From: Novosphingobium sp. EMRT-2
GTDB lineage: Bacteria; Pseudomonadota; Alphaproteobacteria; Sphingomonadales; Sphingomonadaceae
Assembly: GCF_005145025.1 (NCBI RefSeq)
Contig: NZ_CP039695.1
Coordinates: 682,001 to 746,000, forward strand
Reading direction: 5' to 3'
DNA length: 64,000 bases
Below, one piece after another: positions 44,303 through 58,350 of this stretch. Position 1 is the stretch's first letter, and each line of letters opens with the position of its first letter. The notes below the pieces were generated by a model. The model was given only the letters and a program-made list of their open reading frames with translations, was not told the DNA's origin and did not search any database. The position numbers were made by a program, and so were the translations under genes.

Positions 44303-45271
44303 ATGTCAGACAGTGAGACGATCGACCGCCCGCAGCATTTCGTCCGGCCCGACGTGAAGGGGTTCCTCGACTACCTCAACGGCACCGGTGCCCCGCCGAT
44401 GAGCCAGTTGGGGCTGGAAGCCGCGCGCGCCAGCTATCTGGCCATGCAGGAACTGGCGGAGCAGGACCCGCGCGATCTGGCGGTGATCCGCGACCTGACC
44501 TGCCCTGGCCCGGCCGGCCCGATCCCGCTGCGCTTCTACGACGCGCGCGAAACCCGCGAGCCCGGCCCGGTCGTGGTGTTCTATCACGGCGGCGGCTTCG
44601 TCATCGGCGATCTGGAAACGCACCACCGGCTCTGCACCGAAATCGCCGCCGAACTGGACCTGCCGGTCGTCGCGGTGGATTACCGCCTCGCGCCCGAAGC
44701 CCCCTTCCCCGCCGCGCCCGACGATTGCGAGGCGGCGACGCGGTGGGTCGCCGGCAGCCCGGCGGAACTCGGCCGCACGTTCACCGGCCTGATCCCCATG
44801 GGCGATTCGGCCGGAGGCAACCTAACGATCGTCACCACCCAGGCGCTGCAGGAAAAGCCCGCCGCTGTTCCAGTGGTCATCCAGGTCCCGATCTATCCGC
44901 TCAGCGACGACCGGCCCGACCACGACTCGTTCCTCTCCTTCGCCGATGGCTACCTGCTGACGAAGGACACGATGGAATGGTTCGCCGATGGCTATCGCGC
45001 CGTACCGGGTGACAAGCGCGCCTATCCGCTCTACGGCGACCATGCGAACATGCCGCCCACGGTGTTGGTAACCGCAGGTCTCGATCCGATTCGCGATAGC
45101 GGCCGGGTCTATGGCGCTCAGTTGATCCTCGCCGGGTCGGACGTGATCTTCCTGGAAATGAAGGGTACGATCCACGGGTTCACGCAGATCCGCAAGGCGC
45201 TGCCGAGCGCGCAGGCTGACATGCGGTCCATCTTCCAGGCGATCCGCCTGCTGCTGGAAAGGTTGAAATGA
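44303..45271 (+). CDS. Alpha/beta hydrolase, hormone-sensitive-lipase (family IV) esterase
   Basis: 322 residues. The oxyanion-hole motif is [13 protein letters not shown], the nucleophile elbow [10 protein letters not shown], the acid in [12 protein letters not shown] and the histidine in TIHGFTQI. This pattern defines bacterial HSL-type esterases. ATG 44303 is chosen because an AGAGGAG site lies about 10 nt upstream; the frame extends further but with low-complexity sequence. It shares a divergent control region with korA. The substrate is unknown, likely a short-chain ester. Confidence 0.9.
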   Translation: MSDSETIDRPQHFVRPDVKGFLDYLNGTGAPPMSQLGLEAARASYLAMQELAEQDPRDLAVIRDLTCPGPAGPIPLRFYDARETREPGPVVVFYHGGGFVIGDLETHHRLCTEIAAELDLPVVAVDYRLAPEAPFPAAPDDCEAATRWVAGSPAELGRTFTGLIPMGDSAGGNLTIVTTQALQEKPAAVPVVIQVPIYPLSDDRPDHDSFLSFADGYLLTKDTMEWFADGYRAVPGDKRAYPLYGDHANMPPTVLVTAGLDPIRDSGRVYGAQLILAGSDVIFLEMKGTIHGFTQIRKALPSAQADMRSIFQAIRLLLERLK

Positions 45272-45753
45272 ACGAAGAGTTTGCGGGGCTTCCCTACCGC
45301 CCCTGCGTCGGCCTGATGCTGGTCAACGCGCAAGGCCAGGTTTTCGTGGGCCGGCGCATCGATGAACGGGCGGGGGAAGCCTGGCAGATGCCGCAGGGCG
45401 GCATCGACGACGGCGAGGAACTGCACCCCGCCGCGCTGCGCGAGCTGGGCGAGGAAACCGGCCTCACACCCGATCTGGTGACGGTCATCGCGGAAAGCCG
45501 CGAGGAATACTTCTACGACCTGCCCGATGAACTGCTCGGCAAGATCTGGAAGGGCCGCTATCGCGGGCAGCGGCAGAAATGGCTGCTGCTGCGCTTCATC
45601 GGCCAGGACGAGGACGTGCGGCTGGATGCGCACGAACACGCCGAATTCCGCGAATGGAAATGGATCGATCCGGAACTGCTGCCGGACGTGATCGTGCCCT
45701 TCAAGAAGCGCGTCTATCGGCAGGTTTTGGAAGAATTCCGCGACCTGATTTGA
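45268..45753 (+). CDS. rppH: RNA pyrophosphohydrolase (RppH-type NUDIX)
   Basis: 161 residues. The Nudix box [20 protein letters not shown] is followed by [25 protein letters not shown] at the start and the KWLLLRF and FREWKW blocks are typical of RppH, which removes pyrophosphate from 5'-triphosphate mRNA to start decay (or hydrolyses Ap4A). Its ATG overlaps the esterase stop by 4 nt. The stop is only 9 nt from the convergent TPR gene. Confidence 0.92.
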   Translation: MNEEFAGLPYRPCVGLMLVNAQGQVFVGRRIDERAGEAWQMPQGGIDDGEELHPAALRELGEETGLTPDLVTVIAESREEYFYDLPDELLGKIWKGRYRGQRQKWLLLRFIGQDEDVRLDAHEHAEFREWKWIDPELLPDVIVPFKKRVYRQVLEEFRDLI

Positions 45754-45762
45754 CCCTAAGCC

Positions 45763-46269
45763 TCAGTTCGATTCGACCGTCGGCTGGGGCTTGATCGCCT
45801 CGGCCGAAACCACCTTGGGCGCCGGTCCCTTGGCGATCACGGCCGCCAGATCCTCGGTCTCGGCGCATGTCTTGCCGCACAGCCCTTCCAGCCGCGACAG
45901 ATTGCGGCGCGCCTTGTCGACCGCGCCCTTCTCCACCATCGCGCCGCCTTCGCCCGAAATGGCGGCCAGGTTGTTGGGATCGCGCGACAGCGCCAGCCGG
46001 TAGTAATGGATCGCCTTGCCCTGCATCCCGCTGCGCCGCGCGGCATCGGCCAGCGCCACGAACGTGCCGGTGTTGCCCGGATCGACCGCCAGCGCGGCCT
46101 CAAAGCTGTTGGTCGCCCCTTCGACATCGCCAGCCGTCAGCGCCTTGCGCCCCGCGTCCAGCAAGGCCTGTGCCCGGGGATCGATGGCTTCGGTCACCTT
46201 CGCCGTCCCCATGCTTCCGGTGACGCCGGCGAGCAACGAAAGGGCAAGGGCAACGGGTGTGTAGCGCAT
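45763..46269 (-). CDS. TPR-repeat periplasmic protein
   Basis: 168 residues. A signal peptide (about 1-23) precedes two or three tetratricopeptide repeats: AQALLDAGRKALTAGDVEGA, then AALAVDPGNTGTFVALADAARRSG and IHYYRLALSRDPNNLAAISGEG. The C-terminus has two cysteines (LCGKTC) and a low-complexity tail. TPR proteins are protein-interaction platforms; the partner is unknown. ATG 46269 with AAGGAG upstream. It follows rsmB by 62 nt on the same strand. Confidence 0.8.
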   Translation of the reverse strand: MRYTPVALALSLLAGVTGSMGTAKVTEAIDPRAQALLDAGRKALTAGDVEGATNSFEAALAVDPGNTGTFVALADAARRSGMQGKAIHYYRLALSRDPNNLAAISGEGGAMVEKGAVDKARRNLSRLEGLCGKTCAETEDLAAVIAKGPAPKVVSAEAIKPQPTVESN

Positions 46270-46331
46270 CACGAACTCCTTCAGCCGGGAGCCAGGGCGT
46301 GGTGATCCGGCGGTCATGGGAATATCATCTA

Positions 46332-50589
<4,258 letters not shown>

Positions 50590-50770
50590 CGACGCCCCCA
50601 AACGCTTCAACGCAGACCCGTGCTGGCAAATGCCCGAACCCGGCGCAAGTTCCTCCTTCGGATTCAAAAGATGAACCACAGCTGGGCAGGTTCGTTCGCG
50701 GTATTGGCCAGATCAGGCCTTTCTGTGCCATAGCGGCAACCGGGACCGGAAAGGACAGGCAGACAAGACG

Positions 50771-51664
50771 ATGCGGCTCGACGACTTCGACGATTCGATC
50801 AACGTGGAGGATCAGCGCGGCGGCGGAGGTCGCGGCTTTCCCGTCATCGGCGGCACGGGTGGACGGCTCGGCTGCGGCACCATCGTGATCGCGCTGATCG
50901 CGGTCTTCGTGTTCGGCGCCGATCCGGCGCAGATGCTAGGCTCGCTCCAGCAGCAGACACAGGACCAGCAGAGCCTTCCCGCCGGCCCGGCGCAGGCGGG
51001 CGGCGGCTCCAGCGTGCAGGAAATCTGCACCGTCAACCCGTTCAGTCGCGAAAGCTGCAACGCGCTGTCCTCGCTCAACAAGACGTGGAAGCCGCGCTTC
51101 GACAAGGCCGGCATCGCGTTCCGCGCGCCGAAGCTGGTATTCTATTCGCAGCAGGGCCAATCGGGCTGCGGCGCGGCGCAAAGCGCGATGGGGCCGTTCT
51201 ACTGCCCGCCCGACCAGGGCATCTACATCGACACCGATTTCTATAACGAGATGGACAAGCAGATGGACGCGGGCGGCGATTTCGCGCGCGATTACGTGAT
51301 GGCGCACGAATATGGCCATCACATCCAGAACCTGCTGGGCCTGTCGGATCAGGTCCACGGCCTGCAACAGCGCAACCCTTCCCGCGCCAACGAACTCTCG
51401 GTGCGGCTGGAATTGCAGGCCGATTGCTATGCCGGCGTCTGGGCCGGGCTCAACAAGGACCGGATCGAGCCGGGCGACATCGAGGAAGGGCTGAAGGCCG
51501 CGCACCAGATCGGCGACGACACGCTGATGAAGGCAGCCGGGCGTCGCCCGGTGGAAGCGGCGTTCACCCACGGCAGTTCGGCGCAGCGCATGACCTGGCT
51601 GCGCAAGGGCATCGAAACCGCCGACGAGGACCAGTGCGACACCTTCTCCGACCTTCGGCAATGA
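50771..51664 (+). CDS. Neutral zinc metallopeptidase (YpfJ family), membrane-anchored
   Basis: 297 residues. A single hydrophobic segment (about 30-48) follows an acidic N-terminus, then a catalytic domain with HEYGHHIQNLLGL (zinc-binding HExxH-type) and a third ligand region in SVRLELQADCYAGVWA. Cysteines at several positions (SCNALSS, GCGAAQS, DQCDTF) may stabilise the periplasmic fold. The family (DUF2343/YpfJ) is poorly characterised. ATG 50771 is the start of the long frame. Confidence 0.88.
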   Translation: MRLDDFDDSINVEDQRGGGGRGFPVIGGTGGRLGCGTIVIALIAVFVFGADPAQMLGSLQQQTQDQQSLPAGPAQAGGGSSVQEICTVNPFSRESCNALSSLNKTWKPRFDKAGIAFRAPKLVFYSQQGQSGCGAAQSAMGPFYCPPDQGIYIDTDFYNEMDKQMDAGGDFARDYVMAHEYGHHIQNLLGLSDQVHGLQQRNPSRANELSVRLELQADCYAGVWAGLNKDRIEPGDIEEGLKAAHQIGDDTLMKAAGRRPVEAAFTHGSSAQRMTWLRKGIETADEDQCDTFSDLRQ

Positions 51665-51723
51665 GGCCCTAAGGAACCCGAAGCGGCAATGGGCGTATTC
51701 TCTCCAAACCGGGGAGTTTACCG

Positions 51724-52383
51724 ATGACGAAACAAAGCCTCGTTTCCCTCGCGGCCCTTTGCGCCACGCTCACCGTCGGCCTGATCCCTGCCGGCGGTTC
51801 GGCCCAGACGGCGGTCGCCCCCAAGGACGTGACCGCCGGCGACGTGGTGACCAAGCCACTGTCGGACATGAATCTCAAGAAGGAGGATATTCCGCCCATC
51901 CTTCTGAACGCGCGCGAGAAGCCCTATGATCTGGCCGGCCTGCGCGGGTGCAGCGACCTGCAGGGCGAAGTGCGCCGGCTCGACGCCGTGCTGGGCGACG
52001 ACATCGACGTGGTCGAGGAAAAGACTGCGGGCGAAAAACGCGGCAATACCGTGGGGTCGCTCGCCAAATCGGTGGTGGGATCGCTGATCCCGTTCGGCGG
52101 CATCATCCGCGAGATTTCGGGCGCCAACGAAAACCAGCGCCAGTGGCAGGTCGCGCTCTATGCCGGTTCCGTCCGTCGCGCCTTCATCAAGGGCGTAGGA
52201 CAGCAGCGCGGCTGCCGCTATCCGGCCCATGCCGCCAGCGCCGCTGATGTCGCCCGGCTGACCGCAACGCGCGAGGCCGAGGACCGCAACAGCAAGGCGG
52301 AAAGCCGCGACACGAAAGAGAGCAAGGACGGCACCCGCTACGAATCGCGCGCAGTCGTCCAGCCCACGCCGCGGCGGAGATAA
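51724..52383 (+). CDS. Hypothetical secreted protein
   Basis: 219 residues with a clear signal peptide (about 1-27, ending near SAQT). The mature region has a central glycine-rich stretch (VGSLIPFGGIIREISGANENQ) and a strongly charged C-terminus (ATREAEDRNSKAESRDTKES). Two cysteines (GCSD and GCRY) may pair. No domain is recognised. The gene ends just before a bidirectional terminator shared with the sdh operon, so it is probably expressed on its own or with the peptidase upstream. Confidence 0.75.
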   Translation: MTKQSLVSLAALCATLTVGLIPAGGSAQTAVAPKDVTAGDVVTKPLSDMNLKKEDIPPILLNAREKPYDLAGLRGCSDLQGEVRRLDAVLGDDIDVVEEKTAGEKRGNTVGSLAKSVVGSLIPFGGIIREISGANENQRQWQVALYAGSVRRAFIKGVGQQRGCRYPAHAASAADVARLTATREAEDRNSKAESRDTKESKDGTRYESRAVVQPTPRRR

Positions 52384-52398
52384 CATTCCGGCCGATAC

Positions 52399-52431
52399 AA
52401 AAAGACCCCCGGATCGCTCGGGGGGCCTTTT
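52399..52431. terminator. Bidirectional Rho-independent terminator
   Basis: CCCCCG at 52406-52411 pairs with CGGGGG at 52419-52424 around a GATCGCT loop; A-runs and T-runs flank the stem (AAAAA at 52399-52403, TTTT at 52428-52431). It serves the upstream + strand gene and the convergent sdhA. Confidence 0.85.
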
Positions 52432-52457
52432 GCTGTTCGCGTGTCCGCGAAGATCGA

Positions 52458-54281
52458 TCAGTACACGCGCGCCTTGGGCTTGATGTATTCGACATCGTCG
52501 GTCAGCGTGTATTCGTGGACCGGGCGGTAATCCAGCTTCACGCCGCCGCCCTGACCGCCCCAGCCGTCGAACCAGGCGACGGTGTGCTTCATCCAGTTCT
52601 TATCGTCGCGGTTCGGGAAGTCCTCGTGCGCGTGGGCGCCGCGGCTTTCCTTGCGGTTGTACGCGCCGTGCATGGTGACCGAAGCCTGCGCGATCAGGTT
52701 GTCCAGTTCCAGCGTTTCGATCAGGTCCGAGTTCCAGATCAGCGAGCGGTCCGAAACGTGGACGTCCTGCATACGCTGGTAGGTTTCGCCCAGCTTCACC
52801 TTGCCTTCGGCCATCAGTTCGTCGGTGCGGAACACCGCTGCGTGGCCCGACATCGTGCGCTGCATCTCCACGCGGATTTCCGCGGTCGGCGAACCACCCT
52901 TGGCGTTGCGGAAGTGGTCGAGGCGGCCGAGCGCGAGGTCCGCGCTGTCCTTGGGCAGCGAGTTGTGCGCGGTGCCGGGCTTGACCAGCTCCTTCAGGCG
53001 CAGGCCGGTGGCGCGGCCGAACACCACGAGGTCGATCAGCGAGTTCGAGCCGAGGCGGTTGGCGCCATGGACCGAAACGCAGGCCGCCTCACCCACCGCG
53101 AACAGGCCGGGGACGACCGTTTCGGGGTTGCCGTCGGCGCCGATCGTCACGACTTCGCCGTGGTAGTTCGTCGGGATTCCGCCCATGTTGTAGTGGACCG
53201 TGGGAACGACCGGCAGCGGCTGGCGCGTAAGGTCCACACCGGCGAAGATCTTGCCGCTTTCGGTAATGCCCGGCAGGCGTTCCGCCAGCACCTTCTGATC
53301 GATGTGATCGAGGTGCAGGTAGATGTGGTCCTTGTGCGGGCCGACGCCGCGCCCTTCGCGGATTTCCATGGCCATCGAGCGCGAGACGACGTCGCGGCTG
53401 GCGAGGTCCTTCGCCGAAGGGGCATAGCGTTCCATGAAGCGCTCGCCTTCGGAGTTGGTGAGGTAGCCGCCCTCGCCGCGCGCGCCCTCGGTGATGAGCA
53501 CGCCCGCGCCGTAGATGCCGGTCGGGTGGAACTGCACGAATTCCATGTCCTGCAGCGGCAGGCCGGCGCGCAGCACCATGCCGCCGCCGTCACCGGTGCA
53601 GGTATGGGCCGAGGTGGCGGTGAAGTAGCAACGGCCGTAGCCGCCCGTCGCCAGCACGACCGCGTGGCTGCGGAAGCGGTGGATCGAGCCGTCATCGAGG
53701 CACATCGCGATCACGCCACGGCATTCGCCGTTTTCCATGATCAGGTCGATCGCGAAGTATTCGATGAAGAAGTCCGCGTCGTACTTCAGCGATTGCTGGT
53801 ACAGCGCGTGAAGCATGGCGTGGCCGGTGCGGTCCGCCGCCGCGCAGGTGCGCTGCACCGGCGGGCCTTCGCCCATGTTCTGCATGTGGCCGCCGAACGG
53901 ACGCTGGTAGATCGTGCCGTCCTTGTTGCGGCTGAACGGCACGCCCGCGTGCTCCAGCTCGTACACCGCCGCCGGAGCTTCGCGCACCATGTATTCGATG
54001 GCGTCCTGGTCGCCCAGCCAGTCCGATCCCTTGACGGTATCGTACATGTGCCAGGTCCAGTGGTCCGGCGTGTTGTTCTGGAGCGAGGCGGCAATGCCGC
54101 CCTGCGCCGCCACGGTGTGCGAGCGCGTGGGGAAGACCTTGGTGATGCAGGCCGTGCGCAGGCCCGCCTGGGCGCTGCCCATCGTGGCGCGCAGGCCGGA
54201 ACCGCCCGCGCCGACCACGACCGTGTCATAGGTATGGTCGATGATCTTGTAGGCGGGCTGGGTGGAAGCAGAAGAAGCCAT
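52458..54281 (-). CDS. sdhA: Succinate dehydrogenase flavoprotein subunit
   Basis: 607 residues. The FAD motif [15 protein letters not shown], the covalently flavinylated His55 in [11 protein letters not shown], and the active-site segments [20 protein letters not shown] and [12 protein letters not shown] are all present. SdhA oxidises succinate to fumarate in complex II. It starts 3 nt after sdhD. The sdhB iron-sulfur gene, usually next in the operon, is not present here; the operon ends at a terminator. Confidence 0.97.
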   Translation of the reverse strand: MASSASTQPAYKIIDHTYDTVVVGAGGSGLRATMGSAQAGLRTACITKVFPTRSHTVAAQGGIAASLQNNTPDHWTWHMYDTVKGSDWLGDQDAIEYMVREAPAAVYELEHAGVPFSRNKDGTIYQRPFGGHMQNMGEGPPVQRTCAAADRTGHAMLHALYQQSLKYDADFFIEYFAIDLIMENGECRGVIAMCLDDGSIHRFRSHAVVLATGGYGRCYFTATSAHTCTGDGGGMVLRAGLPLQDMEFVQFHPTGIYGAGVLITEGARGEGGYLTNSEGERFMERYAPSAKDLASRDVVSRSMAMEIREGRGVGPHKDHIYLHLDHIDQKVLAERLPGITESGKIFAGVDLTRQPLPVVPTVHYNMGGIPTNYHGEVVTIGADGNPETVVPGLFAVGEAACVSVHGANRLGSNSLIDLVVFGRATGLRLKELVKPGTAHNSLPKDSADLALGRLDHFRNAKGGSPTAEIRVEMQRTMSGHAAVFRTDELMAEGKVKLGETYQRMQDVHVSDRSLIWNSDLIETLELDNLIAQASVTMHGAYNRKESRGAHAHEDFPNRDDKNWMKHTVAWFDGWGGQGGGVKLDYRPVHEYTLTDDVEYIKPKARVY

Positions 54282-54284
54282 GGA

Positions 54285-54668
54285 TCAGGCGCCCCCGAGA
54301 GCGATGCGGAGAACCGAAAGGATACCGAAAGCGGCACCGGCGAAAGGCACGAGGTTGACGAGCAGCCAGCCGGCGAACTTGCCGGCATCCTCGTGCAGGT
54401 AGTCCTCGAGCATCACCTGCACGCCAAGGCGCGCGTGATAGAACGTGTTGATCATGATCAGGATCAGCGCCGTGGACGAAAGCGGACGCGCCGCCCAGGC
54501 GTGGACCGTCGCATAATCGTAGGCCGGCAGCAGCACGAGGCTGGCCAGCAGGAACGGGATGAGGACGATGTTGCCGACCGCGGTCAGACGCGAAAGCAGC
54601 CAGTGATGCGCGCCCTGATGGCTGGAACCCAGCCCGCGAACGCGTCCGATTGAGGTGCCGTTACCCAT
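54285..54668 (-). CDS. sdhD: Succinate dehydrogenase membrane anchor subunit
   Basis: 127 residues with three transmembrane helices (about 28-48, 57-77, 93-120). The haem-ligand-type segment FYHARLGVQVMLEDYLHE is conserved in SdhD. It anchors SdhAB to the inner membrane and helps bind ubiquinone. ATG 54668 has GGGGATACC before it. It sits between sdhC and sdhA. Confidence 0.92.
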   Translation of the reverse strand: MGNGTSIGRVRGLGSSHQGAHHWLLSRLTAVGNIVLIPFLLASLVLLPAYDYATVHAWAARPLSSTALILIMINTFYHARLGVQVMLEDYLHEDAGKFAGWLLVNLVPFAGAAFGILSVLRIALGGA

Positions 54669-54703
54669 GGTATCCCCGACGTTTGAATGGACCCTGCCGG
54701 CGC

Positions 54704-55129
54704 TTAGCGCAGCAGCAGGAAGGCCCAGAAAAGGATGGTGGAAGCGATCGAGAAGATCAGCGTGACAACCGACCAGCGCGCGTTGGCGTGCAGTTCGTAG
54801 CCGGCGCCGATATCGAGGATCAGGTGGCGCACGCCGCTGGCGAGGTGCTGGAAGAATGCCCAAGTCAGGCCCACGAACACGATCTTGCCGAGAATGGCGG
54901 TCACGAACTGCGGCGCGCCGCCGGTGCCGGTCCAGACCCAGCCGAGGAAGCTGTCATAGGCTTCGGGACCGCTCGCGATCGCGCCCACCCACCACAGCAG
55001 CAGGCCAAGGCCGGCGAAAGCCAGGCCATTGCCGGTTACGCGGTGAAGGATCGAAACCAGCATGGCCGGACCCCAGCGCCAGATCTGGAGATGCGGCGAA
55101 ATCGGCCGGTTGCTGCGCGCCTGCGCCAT
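54704..55129 (-). CDS. sdhC: Succinate dehydrogenase cytochrome b556 subunit
   Basis: 141 residues with three transmembrane helices. The PISPHLQIWRWGPAMLVSILHRVTG N-terminus is typical, and its fragment SILHRVTG carries the quinone-site Ser/His/Arg residues; HLASGVRHLILDIG contains the haem histidine. With SdhD it forms the quinone-reducing membrane part. ATG 55129 follows an AGGGGG site. First gene of the operon, divergent from the SDR gene at 55293. Confidence 0.95.
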   Translation of the reverse strand: MAQARSNRPISPHLQIWRWGPAMLVSILHRVTGNGLAFAGLGLLLWWVGAIASGPEAYDSFLGWVWTGTGGAPQFVTAILGKIVFVGLTWAFFQHLASGVRHLILDIGAGYELHANARWSVVTLIFSIASTILFWAFLLLR

Positions 55130-55292
55130 GTGAACCCCCTAAAAATAGTTGGCGATCGCGTTTGGGCCGCGACCGGGAAGCGATTCGGTATTAGTCGAAA
55201 TGCCGACCTGTGCAAGCGGACCAAAGTACAATTCGCCCCGCTCGACGCCGACGCGGTTGCACCGCAACGAAACCGACTGCAAGAGGAACTTC

Positions 55293-56006
55293 ATGACATC
55301 CCCCCACGTCCTCGTCACCGGATCGTCGCGCGGCATCGGCGCAGCCATCGCCAGCGGCCTGGATGCGCGCGGAGCCCGCGCCATCCGGCATGGCAGCACA
55401 CCCCGCGCCGGAACACTGGCCGCCGACCTGTCCGATCCTTCCGCACCGCAGCGCCTGTGGCAGGCCGCGCTGGATGCGGCCGGCGGCACGATCGACGTGC
55501 TGGTGAACAACGCCGGCCTGTTTGAGGCGAACCCGCTCGACCGGTCCGACATCGCCTGGCTGGACGGGTGGGAGGACACGCTGCGGATCAACCTGACCTC
55601 CGCCGCGCAGCTATCGCGCTTCGCCGTGCGGCACTGGCTGGAGCGCGGCGTGGCAGGGCGCATCGTTCATATCGCCAGCCGCGCCGGCTATCGCGGCGAT
55701 TCCCCGGATCACTGGCACTATGCCGCCGCCAAGGGTGGGATGCTGGCGCTGCACAAGACGATCGCGCGCGGCTATGCGGCAAAGGGCATCCTCAGCTACG
55801 CGATCACGCCCGGCTTCACCGATACGGCGATGGCGGGCGATTACCTCGCAAGCCGGGGCGGCCCCGGCCTGCTGGCGGACATTCCGCTGGGCCGCGTCGC
55901 CACGCCGGACGAGATCGCCGCCATCGCCGTATTCTGCACGCTCGACGCGCCCCCCAGCATGACCGGCGCAGTGATCGACGCCAACGGAGCCAGCTATGTC
56001 CGCTAA
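55293..56006 (+). CDS. Short-chain dehydrogenase/reductase
   Basis: 237 residues, SDR family. VTGSSRGIGAAIA is the cofactor motif, VNNAGLFE the NNAG motif and HYAAAKGG holds the catalytic Tyr-x3-Lys. The HIASRAGYRGDSPDHW stretch around the active site is somewhat unusual in length. ATG 55293 has AAGAGG upstream. It overlaps the metallo-beta-lactamase gene by 11 nt, so both are made from one message. Confidence 0.88.
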   Translation: MTSPHVLVTGSSRGIGAAIASGLDARGARAIRHGSTPRAGTLAADLSDPSAPQRLWQAALDAAGGTIDVLVNNAGLFEANPLDRSDIAWLDGWEDTLRINLTSAAQLSRFAVRHWLERGVAGRIVHIASRAGYRGDSPDHWHYAAAKGGMLALHKTIARGYAAKGILSYAITPGFTDTAMAGDYLASRGGPGLLADIPLGRVATPDEIAAIAVFCTLDAPPSMTGAVIDANGASYVR

Positions 56007-56901
56007 GACGTTCGTCCTTGCCGCGCTGCTCCTGGCCGGTACTTCCGCCGCCCATGCCGCAACGGCGCCGGCGCCCGCCGATCCCGTGGCGGCGCGCGCG
56101 ATCCTGTCCGCCTGCGAGGGCAAGGACAGCTTCTCCGACCCTGCTCCCGCCGCGCGCATCTATGGCAACGTCTGGTACGTCGGCACCTGCACGGTCAGCG
56201 CAATCCTGCTGACGTCGCCGCAGGGCAACGTGCTGATCGATGCCGTGACCGAACAGGCCGCTCCCTCTATCCTCGCCAACATCCGCGCCGCCGGCGTCGA
56301 TCCGCGCACCATCCGCTGGATCGTGACCAGCCACGAACACTTCGATCATGTCGGCGGCCTGGCCACGCTGCAACGCGCGACCGGCGCGAAGATCGCGGCG
56401 CTCAGCGCGGGGCTGCCGGCGCTAACCAGCGGCAAGACCAGCCCCGCCGATCCGCAGGCCGGCCACATCGATCCCTTCACGCCGGTCCGCGTCGACCGCG
56501 TGCTGCGCGATGGCGAAGTGCTGCGCGTGGGGCCGCTGGCGCTGACCGCGCTGGCGACGCCGGGCCACACCGAAGGATCGACAAGCTGGCGCTGGACGAG
56601 TTGCGGCGGCAACGCTGGCTGCCAGCGCTTCACCTATGTTGACAGCCTGACCGCGCTGCCGCTGGGAAGCTACCGCTTCGCCGATCACCCCGATCGCGTC
56701 GCCATGTTCCGCCGCACTTTCACCCGCGTGCGCGCGTGGGATTGCGGCATTCTGCTAACCCCGCACCCATCGGCCAGCGACCTGATCGAACGGATGGCCG
56801 GCCAAGCGCCGCTGCGCGATCCCGGCGCCTGCCGCACGCTGGTCAACGAGGCGCAGGACCGGCTCAACAAGGCCCTGAAGGACTCGTCACCCCGACCATG
56901 A
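55996..56901 (+). CDS. Subclass B3 metallo-beta-lactamase
   Basis: 301 residues with a signal peptide (about 1-21). The zinc ligands match the B3 pattern: HEHFDH (His113, His115, Asp117, His118), His191 in GHTEGSTSW and His257 in TPHPSASD; DSLTALPLGSYRF is the B3 substrate-loop block. Cys250 and a C-terminal Cys (about 280) can form the family disulfide. It would hydrolyse beta-lactams in the periplasm. Chromosomal B3 enzymes are known in Novosphingobium relatives, so it is more likely an intrinsic gene than an acquired one; it overlaps genes on both sides. Confidence 0.9.
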   Translation: MSAKTFVLAALLLAGTSAAHAATAPAPADPVAARAILSACEGKDSFSDPAPAARIYGNVWYVGTCTVSAILLTSPQGNVLIDAVTEQAAPSILANIRAAGVDPRTIRWIVTSHEHFDHVGGLATLQRATGAKIAALSAGLPALTSGKTSPADPQAGHIDPFTPVRVDRVLRDGEVLRVGPLALTALATPGHTEGSTSWRWTSCGGNAGCQRFTYVDSLTALPLGSYRFADHPDRVAMFRRTFTRVRAWDCGILLTPHPSASDLIERMAGQAPLRDPGACRTLVNEAQDRLNKALKDSSPRP

Positions 56902-57854
56902 GCTGGAAAATCACCGTTTACGCGCCGCGTCCCGTCATCCAGGCTGCGCTCACCGCGCACGAGGACGTGTTCGACTGGGACGCCGACATCGTCATCGCGG
57001 GCAGCGAGATCGCCGAAGACAAGCCGGAGGACTGGCAGCTCGAAGCATGGCTGCCGCACAAGCCGGCGCGCGCGGACAAGGCGGCGATCACCGCGCTGTT
57101 CGCCGATGACAAGCCCGAACTGCGGATCGAGAAGCTGCCGGACGAGGACTGGGTCACGCTGAGCCAGGCCGGGGTCGAGCCGATCGACGAAGGCCCGTTC
57201 CACGTCCACACGCCGGAATATCCCCCGCGCGCGGAGCTGGGCATCCGCAACTTCGTGATCCCCGCCAGCCAGGCCTTCGGCACCGGCCAGCACGCCACCA
57301 CCGCCGGCTGCCTCGCCATGCTGGCGCACATGAAGGCGCACGGGACGATCGTGCGCAATCTGGCCGACATCGGCACCGGCACTGGCCTGCTCGCCTTCGC
57401 CGCGATGCACCTTTGGCCATCGGCGCGCGCCATCGCCAGCGACATCGACGCGGTCTGCGCCCCGGTGGTGCTCGAGAACGCACAAGGCAACGGCGTGGCG
57501 ATCGGCGATGGTGCCGGCGCGCTCACCATGGTCGTCGCCGCCGGCATGGATCATCCGCTGCTCGCCGCCAGTGCGCCGTATGACCTGCTTATCGCCAATA
57601 TCCTGGCCGGGCCGCTGACCGAACTCGCGCCCGCCTTTGCCGGCGCGGTCGCGCCCGGCGGCTCGGTGCTGCTGGCCGGCCTGCTCGAAACCCAAGAGCC
57701 TGCCGTGCGCGCCGCCTATCGCCGCGCGGGCTTGCGCTTGGCCGCGCGCATGGTGCGGGGCGACTGGTCGATCCTGTGGCTACGCCGCCGGCAGGGTGGT
57801 GCGGTGCGCAAGAGCCGCGTGGGCGCACTGCCCGAATGGTCGAAGCGCTGGTAG
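56898..57854 (+). CDS. prmA: Ribosomal protein L11 methyltransferase
   Basis: 318 residues. An N-terminal recognition domain (about 1-120) precedes the methyltransferase core with GTGQHATTAGCLAML, ADIGTGTGLLAFAA and LLIANILAGPLTELA, the PrmA-type signature replacing the usual NPPY. It methylates L11 with AdoMet. The ATG overlaps the metallo-beta-lactamase stop (ATGA). It ends one base before the convergent cinA gene, with no room for a terminator. Confidence 0.94.
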   Translation: MSWKITVYAPRPVIQAALTAHEDVFDWDADIVIAGSEIAEDKPEDWQLEAWLPHKPARADKAAITALFADDKPELRIEKLPDEDWVTLSQAGVEPIDEGPFHVHTPEYPPRAELGIRNFVIPASQAFGTGQHATTAGCLAMLAHMKAHGTIVRNLADIGTGTGLLAFAAMHLWPSARAIASDIDAVCAPVVLENAQGNGVAIGDGAGALTMVVAAGMDHPLLAASAPYDLLIANILAGPLTELAPAFAGAVAPGGSVLLAGLLETQEPAVRAAYRRAGLRLAARMVRGDWSILWLRRRQGGAVRKSRVGALPEWSKRW

Positions 57855-57855
57855 C

Positions 57856-58350
57856 TCAGCGCGCCACCAGCGTATCACGCAGCAGCGCCAGTCCGGCGCG
57901 GGCAAAGGCACCCATGTTGGCCAGCCGCTCCTCGCTGCCGGTTGAGATCGTGGCGGAAGCCGAAACGCCCGGCCCGACCACCGCCACGGCGCTGGTGCCC
58001 GAAGGCACGCCCAGCGGGTGCGTGCCCGGACCCGCCGCGCCGGTTTCGGCCAGCCCCCAGTCCGCGCCATAGCGCTTGCGGATCAGGTCCGCCTGCGCCA
58101 GCGCGTAGCTTTCCGTGGCCGAGGTCAGCCCGCGCAGCGATCCCGGCTCGTGGCCCAGCACGATCCGCCGGCCTTTCAGCGTGTAGATCACGCCGCTGCC
58201 GAGGAAGAACGCCGACGCCCCCGGCATCGCCAGCAGCCCGGCCGACATCAGCCCGCCGGTCGCGCCGTCGACCACGGCCAGCGTCTCGCCCCGCGCCTTC
58301 AACAGCGCGCCGGCTTCCGCACCGATCGCGGCAAGGTCCTCGATCGTCAC
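57856..58350 (-). CDS. CinA C-terminal domain protein (nicotinamide-nucleotide amidase-like)
   Basis: 164 residues from a GTG that overlaps the LysE gene stop. LAVVDGATGGLMSAGLLAMPGAS corresponds to the CinA/PncC active-site region, and GADWGLAETGAAGPGTHPLGVPSG to the second block. PncC deamidates nicotinamide mononucleotide. In typical members the first block reads ESxTGG; here DGATGG is a variation, so catalytic efficiency is uncertain. Last gene of the recN chain. Confidence 0.85.
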   Translation of the reverse strand: MTIEDLAAIGAEAGALLKARGETLAVVDGATGGLMSAGLLAMPGASAFFLGSGVIYTLKGRRIVLGHEPGSLRGLTSATESYALAQADLIRKRYGADWGLAETGAAGPGTHPLGVPSGTSAVAVVGPGVSASATISTGSEERLANMGAFARAGLALLRDTLVAR

